NCBI RefSeq assembly: GCF_000226215.1
Contig: NZ_AGFF01000012.1
Span: 28,887-92,886, forward strand
Origin: Dietzia alimentaria 72
Lineage (GTDB): Bacteria > Actinomycetota > Actinomycetes > Mycobacteriales > Mycobacteriaceae
Direction: 5' to 3'
DNA: 64,000 nucleotides
Position 1 is the stretch's first letter. Each line of letters opens with the position of its first letter. The notes below the pieces were generated by a model. That model saw only the letters and a program-made list of their open reading frames with translations, searched no databases and was not told the DNA's origin. Made by a program: the position numbers and the translations under genes. This document shows positions 1-8,938 of the stretch, one piece after another.

Positions 1-477
1 ACCCGAGTGCTGGTCGCCGGCGATCTGGTGGTGAGCGGCAGGGCGGTCTCTGGCGAGGGTGGCCGGGCGCGCCGGGCGACCGAGGCACTCCTGCGCGGCG
101 ACGCCCCCGACGTCCTCACCGACCTGGGCGTGCGGTGGGTGCTCGACGAGCGCACGTCCGCAGGGCCGCGGGGGGAGTCGGCGCGGACCCTGTCGGGGAC
201 CCCGGACGCCCGGGAACGCCTAGAAAGCCCGGAAAGCCCGGAAACCACGCCAACCACAGCGACCACGACGACCACGACGACGACGAGGTTCGCCGACTCC
301 GAACTGGTCCTTTACGAGCTGGCCCCGCAGACTGGTCACGGTGCGCCACCCGCGGCGACGTCGGCGGCTCGCGGGGTCGTGCTGGCCGCGCACGCACTCT
401 GGCTACTGCTGCTCGGGGCAACTGTGGCGTTCGCGCTGGTCAGGAGCCGCCGATCCCCCCGCCGATCACGCCGCTGA
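1..477 (+). CDS. C-terminal end of a membrane protein (partial, Rv0226c-like by position)
   Basis: The reading frame is open from the first base, so the gene begins upstream of the window and only about 158 residues are visible. The fragment contains a conserved-looking segment (DLGVRWVLDER), a Thr-rich linker encoded by an ACC/ACG run around 245-290, one hydrophobic helix near the end (VVLAAHALWLLLLGATVAFA) and a basic tail rich in Arg and Ser. That layout fits the end of a polytopic membrane protein with a cytoplasmic basic tail. It runs tail-to-tail into the glycosyltransferase, overlapping it by 38 bp. In M. tuberculosis the same neighbour position is held by the membrane protein Rv0226c; I infer homology from gene order, not from alignment. 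The function is unknown. Confidence 0.6.
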   Translation, partial: TRVLVAGDLVVSGRAVSGEGGRARRATEALLRGDAPDVLTDLGVRWVLDERTSAGPRGESARTLSGTPDARERLESPESPETTPTTATTTTTTTTRFADSELVLYELAPQTGHGAPPAATSAARGVVLAAHALWLLLLGATVAFALVRSRRSPRRSRR

Positions 478-1645
478 CCCTGCGCCCCTCGGACACCGCG
501 GTGAGCACTTCCGCCATCGCGGATCCGGTGGCGGGCCACGACATCCCGGCGGCCTTGCGACGGGCCGCCTCGCCCATGCGGTCGCGGAGACCGGGGTCGG
601 CGAGTAGGCGTCGCGTGGCGACCGTCATGGCCGCGACATCGTCTACGAGGAGGCCGGTCTCGCCGTCGTCGACGGAGTCCCGCAGTCCCGCGGCGTGGTG
701 GTAACCGATCGTGGGCACACCGTGCTGCGCGGCTTCGGACACCGCCAGCCCCCAGCCCTCCTTGCGCGAGGGCATGAGGTGCACAGTGGCGCCGGCGAGG
801 AGGCGGTGTTTGGTGGCTTCGTCGACGTGCCCGTGGAACACCGCACCGTCGGTGGTGGGAGCAACAACGTCGCCGATGAGTCCTCGCGACGTGGCGTGCG
901 CACGAAGTTTGTCGGACCACCAGCCGCTGCCGATCACATCCAGCACCAGCCCTGGATGCTCGGTGCGCAGCGCGGCCACCACGTCGAGCGCGTCCTCCAC
1001 GTGCTTGTGCGGCACGAGTCGCGAGAGCACCACCAGGCGCGGGCCGTCGGAGCGCGTACCCGGCCCGCCCGGGGTTATCCCGGCGGGCAGGGGATCGAGT
1101 CCGTTACGCACCACCGCGATGCGGCCGCGGTCCACTCCCAGCTCGACGAGCTCGTCCGCGGACGGCAGCGACACCGTCACGTACTGACTGCGCACGTGCA
1201 CGCGCGGTGCCAACCACGACTCGACCCACCAGCCGATCCGCGCCACCAGCCATCCGGCGACCGGCCACTGCTCGCGGTGGATGTGGTGGACCAGCACGAC
1301 CACCGGAGCGGTGGTGGCCAGGCGGGAGAAGAAGGGCACGCCGTTCTGGGTGTCGACGACGACGTCGGGCCGCCGCAGAACGCCGAGCGGTCCCAGCCCG
1401 AGCCTCCCGAGCAGCATTGCGGCCTGAGCCCGGGGATACACGGTGAACCGGCCGCCGGCCCGGCTGAACCTGACGCCGGCCTCGCTCCTTGATGAGCGGG
1501 CCGCGCCGCGTGATCGGGAGGTGCGAAAGACGACGGTGTGCCCGGCCGAGGCGAGACCGTCGGCGACGTGCTCCAGATAACGTTCGCTGCCGCCGCCCTG
1601 GGGATGGGTGCTGTCTCGCCAGCACAGCAGCAGGATTCGAGCCAC
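440..1645 (-). CDS. GT4-type glycosyltransferase (Rv0225-like)
   Basis: This is a cytoplasmic GT-B glycosyltransferase of about 401 residues. The N-terminus (ILLLCWRDSTHPQGGGSERY) carries the Gly-rich donor-domain loop typical of GT4 enzymes. The C-terminal half has the EX7E nucleotide-sugar motif EGWGLAVSE, followed by GVPTIGY and GETGLLVDD. I chose the GTG at 1645, which puts the start just before VARILLLCW; an ATG at 1675 would add ten residues. It is divergent from the methyltransferase at 1700, with about 55 bp between the starts. The pairing with a methyltransferase and a membrane protein suggests cell-envelope glycan or glycolipid work. Acceptor and donor cannot be read from the sequence. 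Confidence 0.85.
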   Translation of the reverse strand: MARILLLCWRDSTHPQGGGSERYLEHVADGLASAGHTVVFRTSRSRGAARSSRSEAGVRFSRAGGRFTVYPRAQAAMLLGRLGLGPLGVLRRPDVVVDTQNGVPFFSRLATTAPVVVLVHHIHREQWPVAGWLVARIGWWVESWLAPRVHVRSQYVTVSLPSADELVELGVDRGRIAVVRNGLDPLPAGITPGGPGTRSDGPRLVVLSRLVPHKHVEDALDVVAALRTEHPGLVLDVIGSGWWSDKLRAHATSRGLIGDVVAPTTDGAVFHGHVDEATKHRLLAGATVHLMPSRKEGWGLAVSEAAQHGVPTIGYHHAAGLRDSVDDGETGLLVDDVAAMTVATRRLLADPGLRDRMGEAARRKAAGMSWPATGSAMAEVLTAVSEGRRVSGVIGGGIGGS

Positions 1646-1699
1646 GCGGACACTGTACGCAGCGGCGGGCCGCATCCGCTCGCCGGTATCGTCACCGCT

Positions 1700-2512
1700 G
1701 TGATCACTGACGCCGTCCACCGCTCGGGTGCTCTGAGGTCGGTGGCCCGCCGCGCCACCCTCGGGCGATCGTTGGGGCTGCTGCGCTCGTTCCCACAGGA
1801 GCAGTCCGACCCGGATGTCTTCTACTCCGGACTCGCCCGCGACACCGTGGAACTGGTAGCCGATCTGTGGGAGCAGGCCGGGGACGGTCCCGGTGTTCCT
1901 GCGTCCCCGGTCGGCAGGCTGCCGGGGCTGACCGTGCTCGATGTGGGCGGCGGGCCCGGCTACTTCTCCGACGCCTACGCCGCCGAGGGCGCCCGCTACG
2001 TGTCGGTGGAGCCGGACGTGGGGGAGATGGCGGCAGCCGGACTGAGTCAGGCGGGCTCGATCCGAGGTAGCGGGATGGCGCTGCCCGTCCGGTCCGACTC
2101 GGTCGACGTCTGTATCTCCTCCAATGTCGCCGAACATGTCCCCGAGCCCTGGACGATGGCCGAGGAGATGTGCAGGGTGACGCGACCGGGCGGTCTCGTC
2201 GTCGTCTCCTACACCCTCTGGTACGGACCGTTCGGCGGCCACGAGATGGGCCTGACCCACTACCTCGGCGGGGAACGTGCGCGACGCATCTACGAGCGGC
2301 GCCACGGGCACCCACCCAAGAACTATTACGGCGAGTCCCTGTTCGAGGTGGGCTGTGCCGAGGGGCTGGAGTGGGCGCGCGACACGGACTCCGCGGACCT
2401 GCTCGGGGCGTTCCCGCGCTATCACCCGCGGTGGGCGTGGTGGCTCGTGCGGGTGCCGGGAATGCGCGAGGTACTGGTGTCGAACCTGGTGCTGGTCCTG
2501 CGGGCGCGCTGA
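1700..2512 (+). CDS. Class I SAM-dependent methyltransferase (Rv0224c-like)
   Basis: This protein of about 270 residues has a Rossmann methyltransferase fold. Motif I is LTVLDVGGGPGYF near residue 75, followed by the acidic VSVEPD, and SNVAEHVPEPW matches the post-motif region of small-molecule and lipid methyltransferases. The start is the GTG at 1700, which begins VITDAVHRSG and leaves room for the divergent glycosyltransferase promoter; longer readings would run through that gene. Gene order (methyltransferase between glycosyltransferase and aldehyde dehydrogenase) matches Rv0223c-Rv0225 of M. tuberculosis. The substrate is unknown. A lipid or glycan acceptor is an inference from the neighbourhood. 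Confidence 0.85.
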   Translation: MITDAVHRSGALRSVARRATLGRSLGLLRSFPQEQSDPDVFYSGLARDTVELVADLWEQAGDGPGVPASPVGRLPGLTVLDVGGGPGYFSDAYAAEGARYVSVEPDVGEMAAAGLSQAGSIRGSGMALPVRSDSVDVCISSNVAEHVPEPWTMAEEMCRVTRPGGLVVVSYTLWYGPFGGHEMGLTHYLGGERARRIYERRHGHPPKNYYGESLFEVGCAEGLEWARDTDSADLLGAFPRYHPRWAWWLVRVPGMREVLVSNLVLVLRAR

Positions 2513-2548
2513 GCAATCACAAGACACCTCCTGGGGTCTGGGACTCGT

Positions 2549-2564
2549 TTACAGTGAGCTGTAA
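2549..2564. promoter_or_regulatory. Perfect inverted repeat upstream of the aldehyde dehydrogenase
   Basis: TTACAG-TGAG-CTGTAA is a perfect 6-4-6 inverted repeat 33 bp upstream of the GTG start at 2597. Its size and position suit an operator for a dimeric regulator such as a TetR or GntR family protein. No regulator gene is adjacent, so the partner is unknown. Confidence 0.4.
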
Positions 2565-2596
2565 CACGTTCTTGTTTCCCATTCGCGGAGGTCCCT

Positions 2597-4069
2597 GTGG
2601 TCGTCGTCCATGACAAGCTCTTCTCCGGCTCACGCTGGACCGATCCGATCACCACCGGCGTCCTCGAGGTCACCTCTCCTGCGACCAACGCCGTGGTCGG
2701 CCGGGTCGCGGAAACCACCATCGAGGACCTGGACGAGATGGTCAGCCAGGCCCGGGACTCCTTCGAGTCCGGCGTCTGGCGCACCACCCCGCCCGCCGAC
2801 CGCGGTGCGCTGATCGGTCGCGTGGCCGACATGCTCGAAGAGCGTCAGGCCGAGATCTGCCAGATCCTGTCCGACGAGATGGGCACGCCCCCGTCGACCG
2901 CCGCGATGATCCAGGTGACCCCCTCGCTCGGGGTGCTGCGCTACTACGCCGGGCTTGCCGCAAGTTTCCCTTGGTCAGAGGTCCGTCAGGGCGAGTACGG
3001 CTCGTCCGTCGTCACCCGCCAGCCCGTGGGAGTGGTAGCAGCCATCACCGCATGGAACGTCCCCCTGTACCTCAACGCCGCCAAGCTGGGACCGGCACTG
3101 CTGTCCGGCAGTTCGGTGGTGCTCAAGCCGTCGTCCGCCACCCCGCTCTCCGCGCTGTGGCTGGCGGATCTGTTCCGCGAGGCGGGCCTGCCCGAGGGTG
3201 TGCTGTCCGTGGTGACGGGCCCGAGCTCCGTCGGCGACCACCTCGTCTCGCACCCCCAGATCGACAAGATCTCCTTCACCGGATCCACCGGCGTCGGTAA
3301 GCACATCGCCAAGATCGCGGCCGAGAACCTGACCCGCTGCTCGCTGGAACTCGGCGGTAAGAGCGCCGCGATCGTCCTCGAGGACGCCGACCTCTCCACC
3401 GCCGGCGGCACGATGGTCTTCTCGGCGCTCATGAACTCGGGCCAGGCCTGCATCTCACAGAACCGCATCCTCGCGCCGCGCTCCCGCTACGACGAGGTGG
3501 TCCGGGCGCTCGTCGACAACGTCTCGCTCATGCCCGTCGGCGACCCCGCAGATGAGGGCACCGTGTTTGGCCCGCTCGCCAACCACAAGCAGCAGGCCAG
3601 CGTCGCGGGGTACATCCGCAAGGGTGTCGAGGAGGGCGCCACCATCGCCTATGGCGGGGGCAAGGTCGAAGGGCTGCCCGCGGAGGTCGCCGAGGGCGCG
3701 TTCGTGCACCCGACGGTGTTCCGGGACGTCGACAACTCCATGACCATCGCCCAGGAGGAGATCTTCGGGCCGGTCATCCAGGTGATCCCCTACGACACCG
3801 TCGACGAGGCCGTGCAGATCGCCAACGACTCAGAATTCGGACTCGCCGGCGCGGTCTACTCGCAGGACCCGGACGCCGCTCTCGCCGTGGCCAAGCGGGT
3901 CCGCACCGGCACCATGGGTATCAACTGGTACGCCTTCGACCCCACGGCCCCGTTCGGCGGGTTCAAGAACTCAGGGCTAGGTCGCGAGAACGGACCCGAG
4001 GGGCTCGAGGCGTACTGCGAACTGCAGAGCGTGCTCATGCCGTTCGGCTGGGAGCCCGCGCAGGGCTGA
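2597..4069 (+). CDS. NAD(P)-dependent aldehyde dehydrogenase (Rv0223c-like)
   Basis: This is a full-length aldehyde dehydrogenase of 490 residues, the usual size for the superfamily. It oxidises an aldehyde to the acid with NAD(P)+ in the cytoplasm. Visible motifs are the cofactor loop FTGSTGVGKHI, the general base Glu251 in LELGGKS, the catalytic Cys285 in NSGQACISQNR, and EEIFGPV near the C-terminus. The GTG start at 2597 is preceded by GGAGG at good spacing. It follows the methyltransferase on the same strand after an 84-bp gap that holds a 16-bp inverted repeat, so it probably has its own promoter. The real substrate is not shown by the sequence. Confidence 0.92.
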   Translation: MVVVHDKLFSGSRWTDPITTGVLEVTSPATNAVVGRVAETTIEDLDEMVSQARDSFESGVWRTTPPADRGALIGRVADMLEERQAEICQILSDEMGTPPSTAAMIQVTPSLGVLRYYAGLAASFPWSEVRQGEYGSSVVTRQPVGVVAAITAWNVPLYLNAAKLGPALLSGSSVVLKPSSATPLSALWLADLFREAGLPEGVLSVVTGPSSVGDHLVSHPQIDKISFTGSTGVGKHIAKIAAENLTRCSLELGGKSAAIVLEDADLSTAGGTMVFSALMNSGQACISQNRILAPRSRYDEVVRALVDNVSLMPVGDPADEGTVFGPLANHKQQASVAGYIRKGVEEGATIAYGGGKVEGLPAEVAEGAFVHPTVFRDVDNSMTIAQEEIFGPVIQVIPYDTVDEAVQIANDSEFGLAGAVYSQDPDAALAVAKRVRTGTMGINWYAFDPTAPFGGFKNSGLGRENGPEGLEAYCELQSVLMPFGWEPAQG

Positions 4070-4075
4070 GCGCTG

Positions 4076-4101
4076 GGCGGCGGCCGGTGTCGGACGCCGC
4101 C
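4076..4101. terminator. GC-rich hairpin between convergent genes
   Basis: GGCGGC pairs with GCCGCC across a 14-nt loop in the 33-bp gap between the aldehyde dehydrogenase and the response regulator, whose 3' ends face each other. There is no U-run, so its role as a terminator is a guess from position. Confidence 0.3.
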
Positions 4102-4102
4102 G

Positions 4103-4765
4103 TCACTCCACGCGGTAGCCGACGCCCCGGACGGTCTGGACCTTGTTCTCGCCGATCTTGCGACGCAGGGACCGGATGTAGACGTTGACGATGTTCGAGC
4201 CGGGATCGAAGTCCATGCCCCACACGCTCTCGAGGAGCTGCTCGCGGCTGATCGTCTCGCCCTTGTTGCGCAGCAGCATTTCCAGCAGCGAGTACTCGCG
4301 GTTGGTGAGTTCCTGGATGCGGCCGTCCACCTCGACGCGGCGCGTACGGATGTCCAGGCGCATGCCGGCGTGCTCGAGGATGCCGGGGTCCTCGGAGGCC
4401 TCGTGCTCGCGCAGACGCAGTCGGATACGGGCGAGCAACTCGGGCACGCGGAAGGGCTTGACCATGTAGTCGTTCGCGCCGGAGTCCAGTCCCTCGACGG
4501 TGTTCGCGACACTGTCGCGGGCCGTGAGGATGATGACGGGGGCGCTGAATCCGTGGGCACGGGCCTCACGCAGCAGGGTCAGGCCGTCGACGTCCGGCAG
4601 ACCGATGTCGAGGAGCATGAGGTCGATGTCGGAGATGGTCGACAGGATGGCGCGTGCACTGGCGCCGTCCACCGCCTCGAGCGCGGTGTACTCCGCACCA
4701 CCGAGTGCTTTGACCAAGACCGAACGGATGAGATCGTCATCCTCCACGACGAGAACATTCGTCAT
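4103..4765 (-). CDS. OmpR-family response regulator
   Basis: This 220-residue transcription factor is the output half of a two-component system. The receiver domain (about 1-120) has the acidic pocket E8-D9-D10, the phospho-acceptor Asp53 in LLDIGLP, a Thr in ILTARDS and the conserved Lys in MVKPF. The C-terminal winged helix (about 130-220) includes ELTNREYSLLEMLLRN and the family ending TVRGVGYRVE. It lies 73 bp downstream of the histidine kinase on the same strand, the last gene of an exported protein/kinase/regulator operon. The regulon is unknown; the pair cannot be tied by eye to a named system such as MprAB or TcrXY. Confidence 0.93.
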   Translation of the reverse strand: MTNVLVVEDDDLIRSVLVKALGGAEYTALEAVDGASARAILSTISDIDLMLLDIGLPDVDGLTLLREARAHGFSAPVIILTARDSVANTVEGLDSGANDYMVKPFRVPELLARIRLRLREHEASEDPGILEHAGMRLDIRTRRVEVDGRIQELTNREYSLLEMLLRNKGETISREQLLESVWGMDFDPGSNIVNVYIRSLRRKIGENKVQTVRGVGYRVE

Positions 4766-4838
4766 GTAACCCTCCTTCTCCGACTACGGAGTATCGCACG
4801 TCAGAACCCCGGGCGACCGGTGCGTTCCAACCGTGTCC

Positions 4839-6407
4839 TCACGTCTGCACCCTGGGGGCAGGCCGATCGGTGGTACCCGGGCGCATTCGCCGGTCATCGT
4901 CCGGGTTCACGAAGGGCACGACGATGCAGAACGTGGCGCCGCCGCCCCGCGCGTTGAAGGCGAACGCCCGGCCGCCGTGCGCACGAGCGATCGTCGAGAC
5001 GATGGCCAGACCGAGCCCCGTGCCGCCTCGTCCGTCGCGGAGCTGGCCACGTGCGGTGTGGAACCGCTCGAAGATGCTCTCCTCCTCCCCTGCGGGGATA
5101 CCGGCGCCGTGGTCGCGAACCCACCAGAGCAGTCGACGACGGCTGATCTCGCGATCCGGGGTCTCGGGATGACGGCCCGTGGCGAAGCCTTCCGGGATGG
5201 TCGGCTCGCCGGGCTCCAGGGCATGACACCCGATCTCGATCGTGTCGCCGGGGCCGGTGAACCGGACCGCGTTGGAGCAGAACTGGAGGACGGCCTGGGT
5301 GATCCGATGCTGATCGAGCCGGGCGACGCCTTCCGCGTACGGCATGACCCGCCAGTCCCGGTCGGCGGTCACCTCGACCTTGGCCTCGATGTCCAGCACC
5401 AGTTCGGCCACATCGGTGGGGGCGGTGCGGAGGAAATCGGGGCGGTCGGCTCGTGCCAGGGTGAGCAGGTCGTCGACGATCCGGGTCATGCGCGAGAGCT
5501 CGTCCTGGATGAGGCGCGTGGATTCGGCCCGGCCCTCTTCGTCCTCCGGCATGATGTCGAGGTTTCCCTGGACCACCGTCAGCGGGGTGCGAAGTTCGTG
5601 TCCGGCGTCGTCGAGGAACTCTCGTTGGGTCCGGTACGCGTCTTCCACGCGCCCGAGCATCTCGTTGACGGTGTCGGCGAGGGAGACGATCTCGTCGGGG
5701 CCGTCGGAGGGCACCCGCCGTGAGAGGTCGTCCGCGGTGATCGTCTTTGCCGCCTCACGGATCCGGCGTACCGGCACAATCATCCGGCCGGCGATCCACC
5801 AGGCCAGCAGGGCGCTCAGGACCATGCCGCCGGCACTGGTCCAGAGGAGGTAGTCGGCGACGCTGTCGGTCTCGCGGTCCGCACCTGCGTAGTTGATGGC
5901 CACCACGATATTGGCCGTGCCCGCCGGGCTCTCGACGGTGGCTTTGCGCCAGCGGACCGACTTGTCGATGATGCCGGAGTTCTCGGTCGAGACCAGGCCG
6001 ATGCGTTGGACCTGGGATCGCACTCCCGGAGGGAAGAGCGGATCCTGGTCAGCGCTGTAGCGGGACAGCGTGAACTGCGTTCCGGAGCCGTTCGCCGTCC
6101 CGATGAGCAGCACCTCGGAGGCGGGGTACTGCTGGGCCAGGTACGCCCGGATCAGCTGCTCCACCGTGGGGCTCTCGGATTCGAAGGACGGCAGGATGCC
6201 CGCGGTCATGAATGTCGAGAAGTCGGCGGCCTCACGGTTGAGTCGGGAGTCGGTCACCTGCTCGGTGCTGAGGTCGAGCAGCTGGACCGTGAAGACGACC
6301 ATCGCCGCGAACACGGCGGCGGTGATGAGCGTGATTCCGGCCGTGACACGGAGCCGTGCGGAGTGCCACCACCGGGTTGAGGGAGGCTTCCTGGTATCGG
6401 GGCTCAC
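4839..6407 (-). CDS. Membrane sensor histidine kinase
   Basis: This 522-residue kinase phosphorylates the downstream OmpR-type regulator. Transmembrane helix 1 lies at about 22-44, followed by an extracytoplasmic sensor region (about 45-185), helix 2 (about 186-208), a HAMP linker (IRPV-like, 209-260), the DHp helix with phospho-acceptor His270 in DDAGHELRTPL, and a HATPase_c domain with the N, G1 (RDHGAGIP) and G2 (GGTGLGLAIV) boxes. The GTG start at 6407 overlaps the stop of the exported protein upstream by 4 bp (GTGA), which indicates translational coupling. A basic, Pro-rich tail of about 20 residues follows the ATPase domain. The stimulus is unknown, but the coupled exported protein is a natural candidate for a sensor accessory. 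Confidence 0.93.
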   Translation of the reverse strand: MSPDTRKPPSTRWWHSARLRVTAGITLITAAVFAAMVVFTVQLLDLSTEQVTDSRLNREAADFSTFMTAGILPSFESESPTVEQLIRAYLAQQYPASEVLLIGTANGSGTQFTLSRYSADQDPLFPPGVRSQVQRIGLVSTENSGIIDKSVRWRKATVESPAGTANIVVAINYAGADRETDSVADYLLWTSAGGMVLSALLAWWIAGRMIVPVRRIREAAKTITADDLSRRVPSDGPDEIVSLADTVNEMLGRVEDAYRTQREFLDDAGHELRTPLTVVQGNLDIMPEDEEGRAESTRLIQDELSRMTRIVDDLLTLARADRPDFLRTAPTDVAELVLDIEAKVEVTADRDWRVMPYAEGVARLDQHRITQAVLQFCSNAVRFTGPGDTIEIGCHALEPGEPTIPEGFATGRHPETPDREISRRRLLWWVRDHGAGIPAGEEESIFERFHTARGQLRDGRGGTGLGLAIVSTIARAHGGRAFAFNARGGGATFCIVVPFVNPDDDRRMRPGTTDRPAPRVQT

Positions 6408-6841
6408 CTCGGTGAAGAGCGGAGGTCATCGGTTGAGCTGCTGTTGCTGACGCCGGAGTTTTCGACGGCGTCGTCGTAGACGTCGCGGTCCGCAGGCGCC
6501 TTGTCGACGGTGCGGCTCGAGGGGCGGTCCTCTTCGGAGCCGGTAGGCAGCGAATTCAGCAATGTGGGCCGGTCGGACACCACGGACAGGATCGCGGGCA
6601 ACGCCCCGGGCAGCGTGAGCGTAGCCCGACCGTCGATGACGGTGAGGTGTGGCCGTGAACCCTCGATCGCGGTGCCGCCGAGGCCCGAGGCGGCGGCGGA
6701 GGGTAGTGCTGCTGTGGAGGCATCGAGGAGCTGAGGGGAATCGGGGGAGGGGGTATCGATGATCCCGAAGGCGGCGGCTATGCCGAGGCCCCCGGCCACG
6801 AGGACGGGGATGGCCACAAGACCTGTGATCGCGGTTCTCAT
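6404..6841 (-). CDS. Exported or membrane-anchored protein coupled to the two-component system
   Basis: This 145-residue protein has a short basic N-terminus and a hydrophobic segment (about 5-27) that could be a signal peptide or anchor. There is no lipobox cysteine. The remainder is rich in Ser, Pro and Asp, with a short beta-like stretch (HLTVIDGRATLTLPGALP), and the end is hydrophilic and probably disordered. It is the first gene of the kinase/regulator operon, with a 4-bp overlap into the kinase. I do not recognise the family. A modulator of the kinase's sensor domain is an inference from the coupling only. Confidence 0.65.
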   Translation of the reverse strand: MRTAITGLVAIPVLVAGGLGIAAAFGIIDTPSPDSPQLLDASTAALPSAAASGLGGTAIEGSRPHLTVIDGRATLTLPGALPAILSVVSDRPTLLNSLPTGSEEDRPSSRTVDKAPADRDVYDDAVENSGVSNSSSTDDLRSSPR

Positions 6842-6938
6842 GTACCTCCCCCCAGAGACGAGCGACGCAATGTCGCAACTACTACTGTGTCATCGTTTGG
6901 CTCCACAGTGAAGAGGGCATGTCACATAGTTTCAAAGA

Positions 6939-6967
6939 ACGGGCCGCACCCGGTGGGTGCGGCCCGT
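6939..6967 (-). terminator. Intrinsic terminator of pckA
   Basis: ACGGGCCGCACCC pairs perfectly with GGGTGCGGCCCGT (13 bp) around a GGT loop. Read on the minus strand, the hairpin is followed by a U-rich stretch (GTTCTTTGAAACT), about 30 bp beyond the pckA stop. Confidence 0.8.
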
Positions 6968-6999
6968 CTACTGAGACTCTGCGTCGCGTCGTGGGATTG

Positions 7000-8826
7000 T
7001 CAGCCCAGCCGCTTCTTGAGCGCGGCGAACTCCTCGTGGACCTCGGCCGGGACCCTGGGGCCACAGAACTCGAGCCACTCCGTGATGAGCGGGAGTTCGC
7101 GACGCCACTCCTCGGGGTCCACCGCCAGGGCGGCCTCGACGTCCTCGGCCGGGGTGTCCAGTCCGGTCATGTCGATGTCCGCGGCGCGTGCGGTGACGCC
7201 GGCTGCGGTCTCGTCACCCTCGACGCGACCCTCGATGCGGTCGACGATCCACTTGAGCACACGGCTGTTCTCGCCGAACCCGGGCCAGACAAAGCGGCCG
7301 TCGGCGCCCTTGCGGAACCAGTTGACCAGGAAGATCTTGGGCATCTTGTCCCCGCCGCGGGCGCCCATGTCGACCCAGTGCTGGAAGTAGTCACCGACGT
7401 TGTACCCGAGGAACGGCAGCATGGCCATCGGGTCGCGGCGCACGGCCCCGACCTGGCCCTCGGCCGCAGCCGTCTGCCCGGAGGAGAGCGTTGCGCCGAT
7501 GTAGACGCCGTGGTTCCACGAGTACGCCTCGCTCACCAGCGGGACGGTATCGGCCCGGCGGCCACCGAACAGGATCGCCGAGATCGGGACGCCCTCGGGC
7601 GAATTGAACTCCGGCGCAGCGACGGGGCACTGGTCGATCGGCACGCAGTAGCGCGAGTTCGGATGCGCGGCGTTTCCTGCCTTGCCGTCCCCGGTCGGGG
7701 TCCAGTCGTTGCCCAGCCAGTCGATGAGGTGGTCCGGGGTGCCCTCGAGGTCCTCCCACCAGACGTCGCCGTCGTCGGTGAGGGCCACGTTGGTGTAGAT
7801 GGCGTTCCCGGGCTCCAGGGTCTTCATGGCGTTCGGGTTGGACGAGTAGTTAGTTCCGGGTGCCACGCCGAAGAATCCGAACTCCGGGTTGACCGCGTAC
7901 AGGCGGCCGTCGTCGCCGAAGCGCATCCACGCGATGTCGTCGCCGACCACCTCGGCGCGCCAGCCCTCAAGTGTGGGCTGAATCATCGCGAGGTTGGTCT
8001 TACCGCAGGCGGACGGGAAAGCGCCGGCGATGTAGTAGACCTTGTCCTCCGGCGAGATGAGCTTGAGAATGAGCATGTGCTCGGCCAACCAGCCCTCGTC
8101 GCGGGCCATGGCGGAGGCGATGCGCAGTGCGAAGCACTTCTTGCCCAGCAGGGCGTTGCCGCCGTAGCCGGAGCCGTAGGACAAGATCTCCCTGTCCTCC
8201 GGGAAGTGGGTGATGAATTTCTCCTCGTTGCACGGCCACGGGACGTCCTGCTCGCCCTCCGCGAGCGGAGCGCCCACCGAGTGCAGCCCCTTGACGTAGT
8301 CGCCGTCCTCACCGATCTTGTCCAGCGCCGCCGAGCCCATGCGGGTCATGACCTTCATGGAGACCACTACGTAGGCGGAGTCCGTGAGTTCGATGCCGAG
8401 CTTCGGGTCCTCTGCGTCGAGCGGGCCCATGCAGTAGGGCACTACATACATGGTGCGGCCGCGCATGCTTCCCCGGAACAGCTCGGTCATCTGGGCGCGC
8501 ATCTCGGCCGGATCGCGCCAGTTGTTGGTCGGGCCGGCGTCTTCCTCGGTCTTCGAGCAGATGAATGTCCGGGACTCGACCCGGGCGACATCTTTGGGGT
8601 CAGACTGCGCGAGGAACGAGTTGGGCTTCTTGGCCTCGTTCAGCTTGACGAACGTGCCGCTCTCGACCAGTTCCCCGGTGAGTCGATCCCACTCCGCGTC
8701 GGAGCCGTCCGCAAAGACGACCCGGTCCGGCTGAGTCAGCTCGGCTACCTCCGCGATCCACGCGAGCATCTCCGCATGATCGGTTGGTACCTGACCTTCG
8801 AGGCCGGGAATGGTTGTGGTGGTCAT
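7000..8826 (-). CDS. pckA: Phosphoenolpyruvate carboxykinase (GTP)
   Basis: This 608-residue enzyme converts oxaloacetate and GTP to PEP, GDP and CO2, the gateway from TCA intermediates to gluconeogenesis. The nucleotide loop [15 protein letters not shown] includes the active-site Cys274 and Lys276, followed by [21 protein letters not shown] and APGTN of the GTP-type family. The ATG at 8826 is preceded by GAGGAG at ideal spacing; a GTG at 8862 would add twelve residues without a ribosome site. The length matches M. tuberculosis PckA (Rv0211, about 606 residues). It is a single-gene unit with its own terminator. The A/T-richer gap upstream (8863-8938) should hold the promoter. Confidence 0.97.
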   Translation of the reverse strand: MTTTTIPGLEGQVPTDHAEMLAWIAEVAELTQPDRVVFADGSDAEWDRLTGELVESGTFVKLNEAKKPNSFLAQSDPKDVARVESRTFICSKTEEDAGPTNNWRDPAEMRAQMTELFRGSMRGRTMYVVPYCMGPLDAEDPKLGIELTDSAYVVVSMKVMTRMGSAALDKIGEDGDYVKGLHSVGAPLAEGEQDVPWPCNEEKFITHFPEDREILSYGSGYGGNALLGKKCFALRIASAMARDEGWLAEHMLILKLISPEDKVYYIAGAFPSACGKTNLAMIQPTLEGWRAEVVGDDIAWMRFGDDGRLYAVNPEFGFFGVAPGTNYSSNPNAMKTLEPGNAIYTNVALTDDGDVWWEDLEGTPDHLIDWLGNDWTPTGDGKAGNAAHPNSRYCVPIDQCPVAAPEFNSPEGVPISAILFGGRRADTVPLVSEAYSWNHGVYIGATLSSGQTAAAEGQVGAVRRDPMAMLPFLGYNVGDYFQHWVDMGARGGDKMPKIFLVNWFRKGADGRFVWPGFGENSRVLKWIVDRIEGRVEGDETAAGVTARAADIDMTGLDTPAEDVEAALAVDPEEWRRELPLITEWLEFCGPRVPAEVHEEFAALKKRLG

Positions 8827-8938
8827 CACAGCTCCTCGCGCGTGGTGCATGGTCTCAGACACACAGTATCGTCAACATAGGGCAGGTGGCGCCTACTAGC
8901 CCCCTCGTCCACCCCGATGTGAGATATGCCTCATGTTT

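Noticed and set aside
6919..8880. A 653-residue plus-strand frame opposite pckA
   Set aside because: Shadow of pckA on the other strand; the pckA motifs and ribosome site settle the strand.
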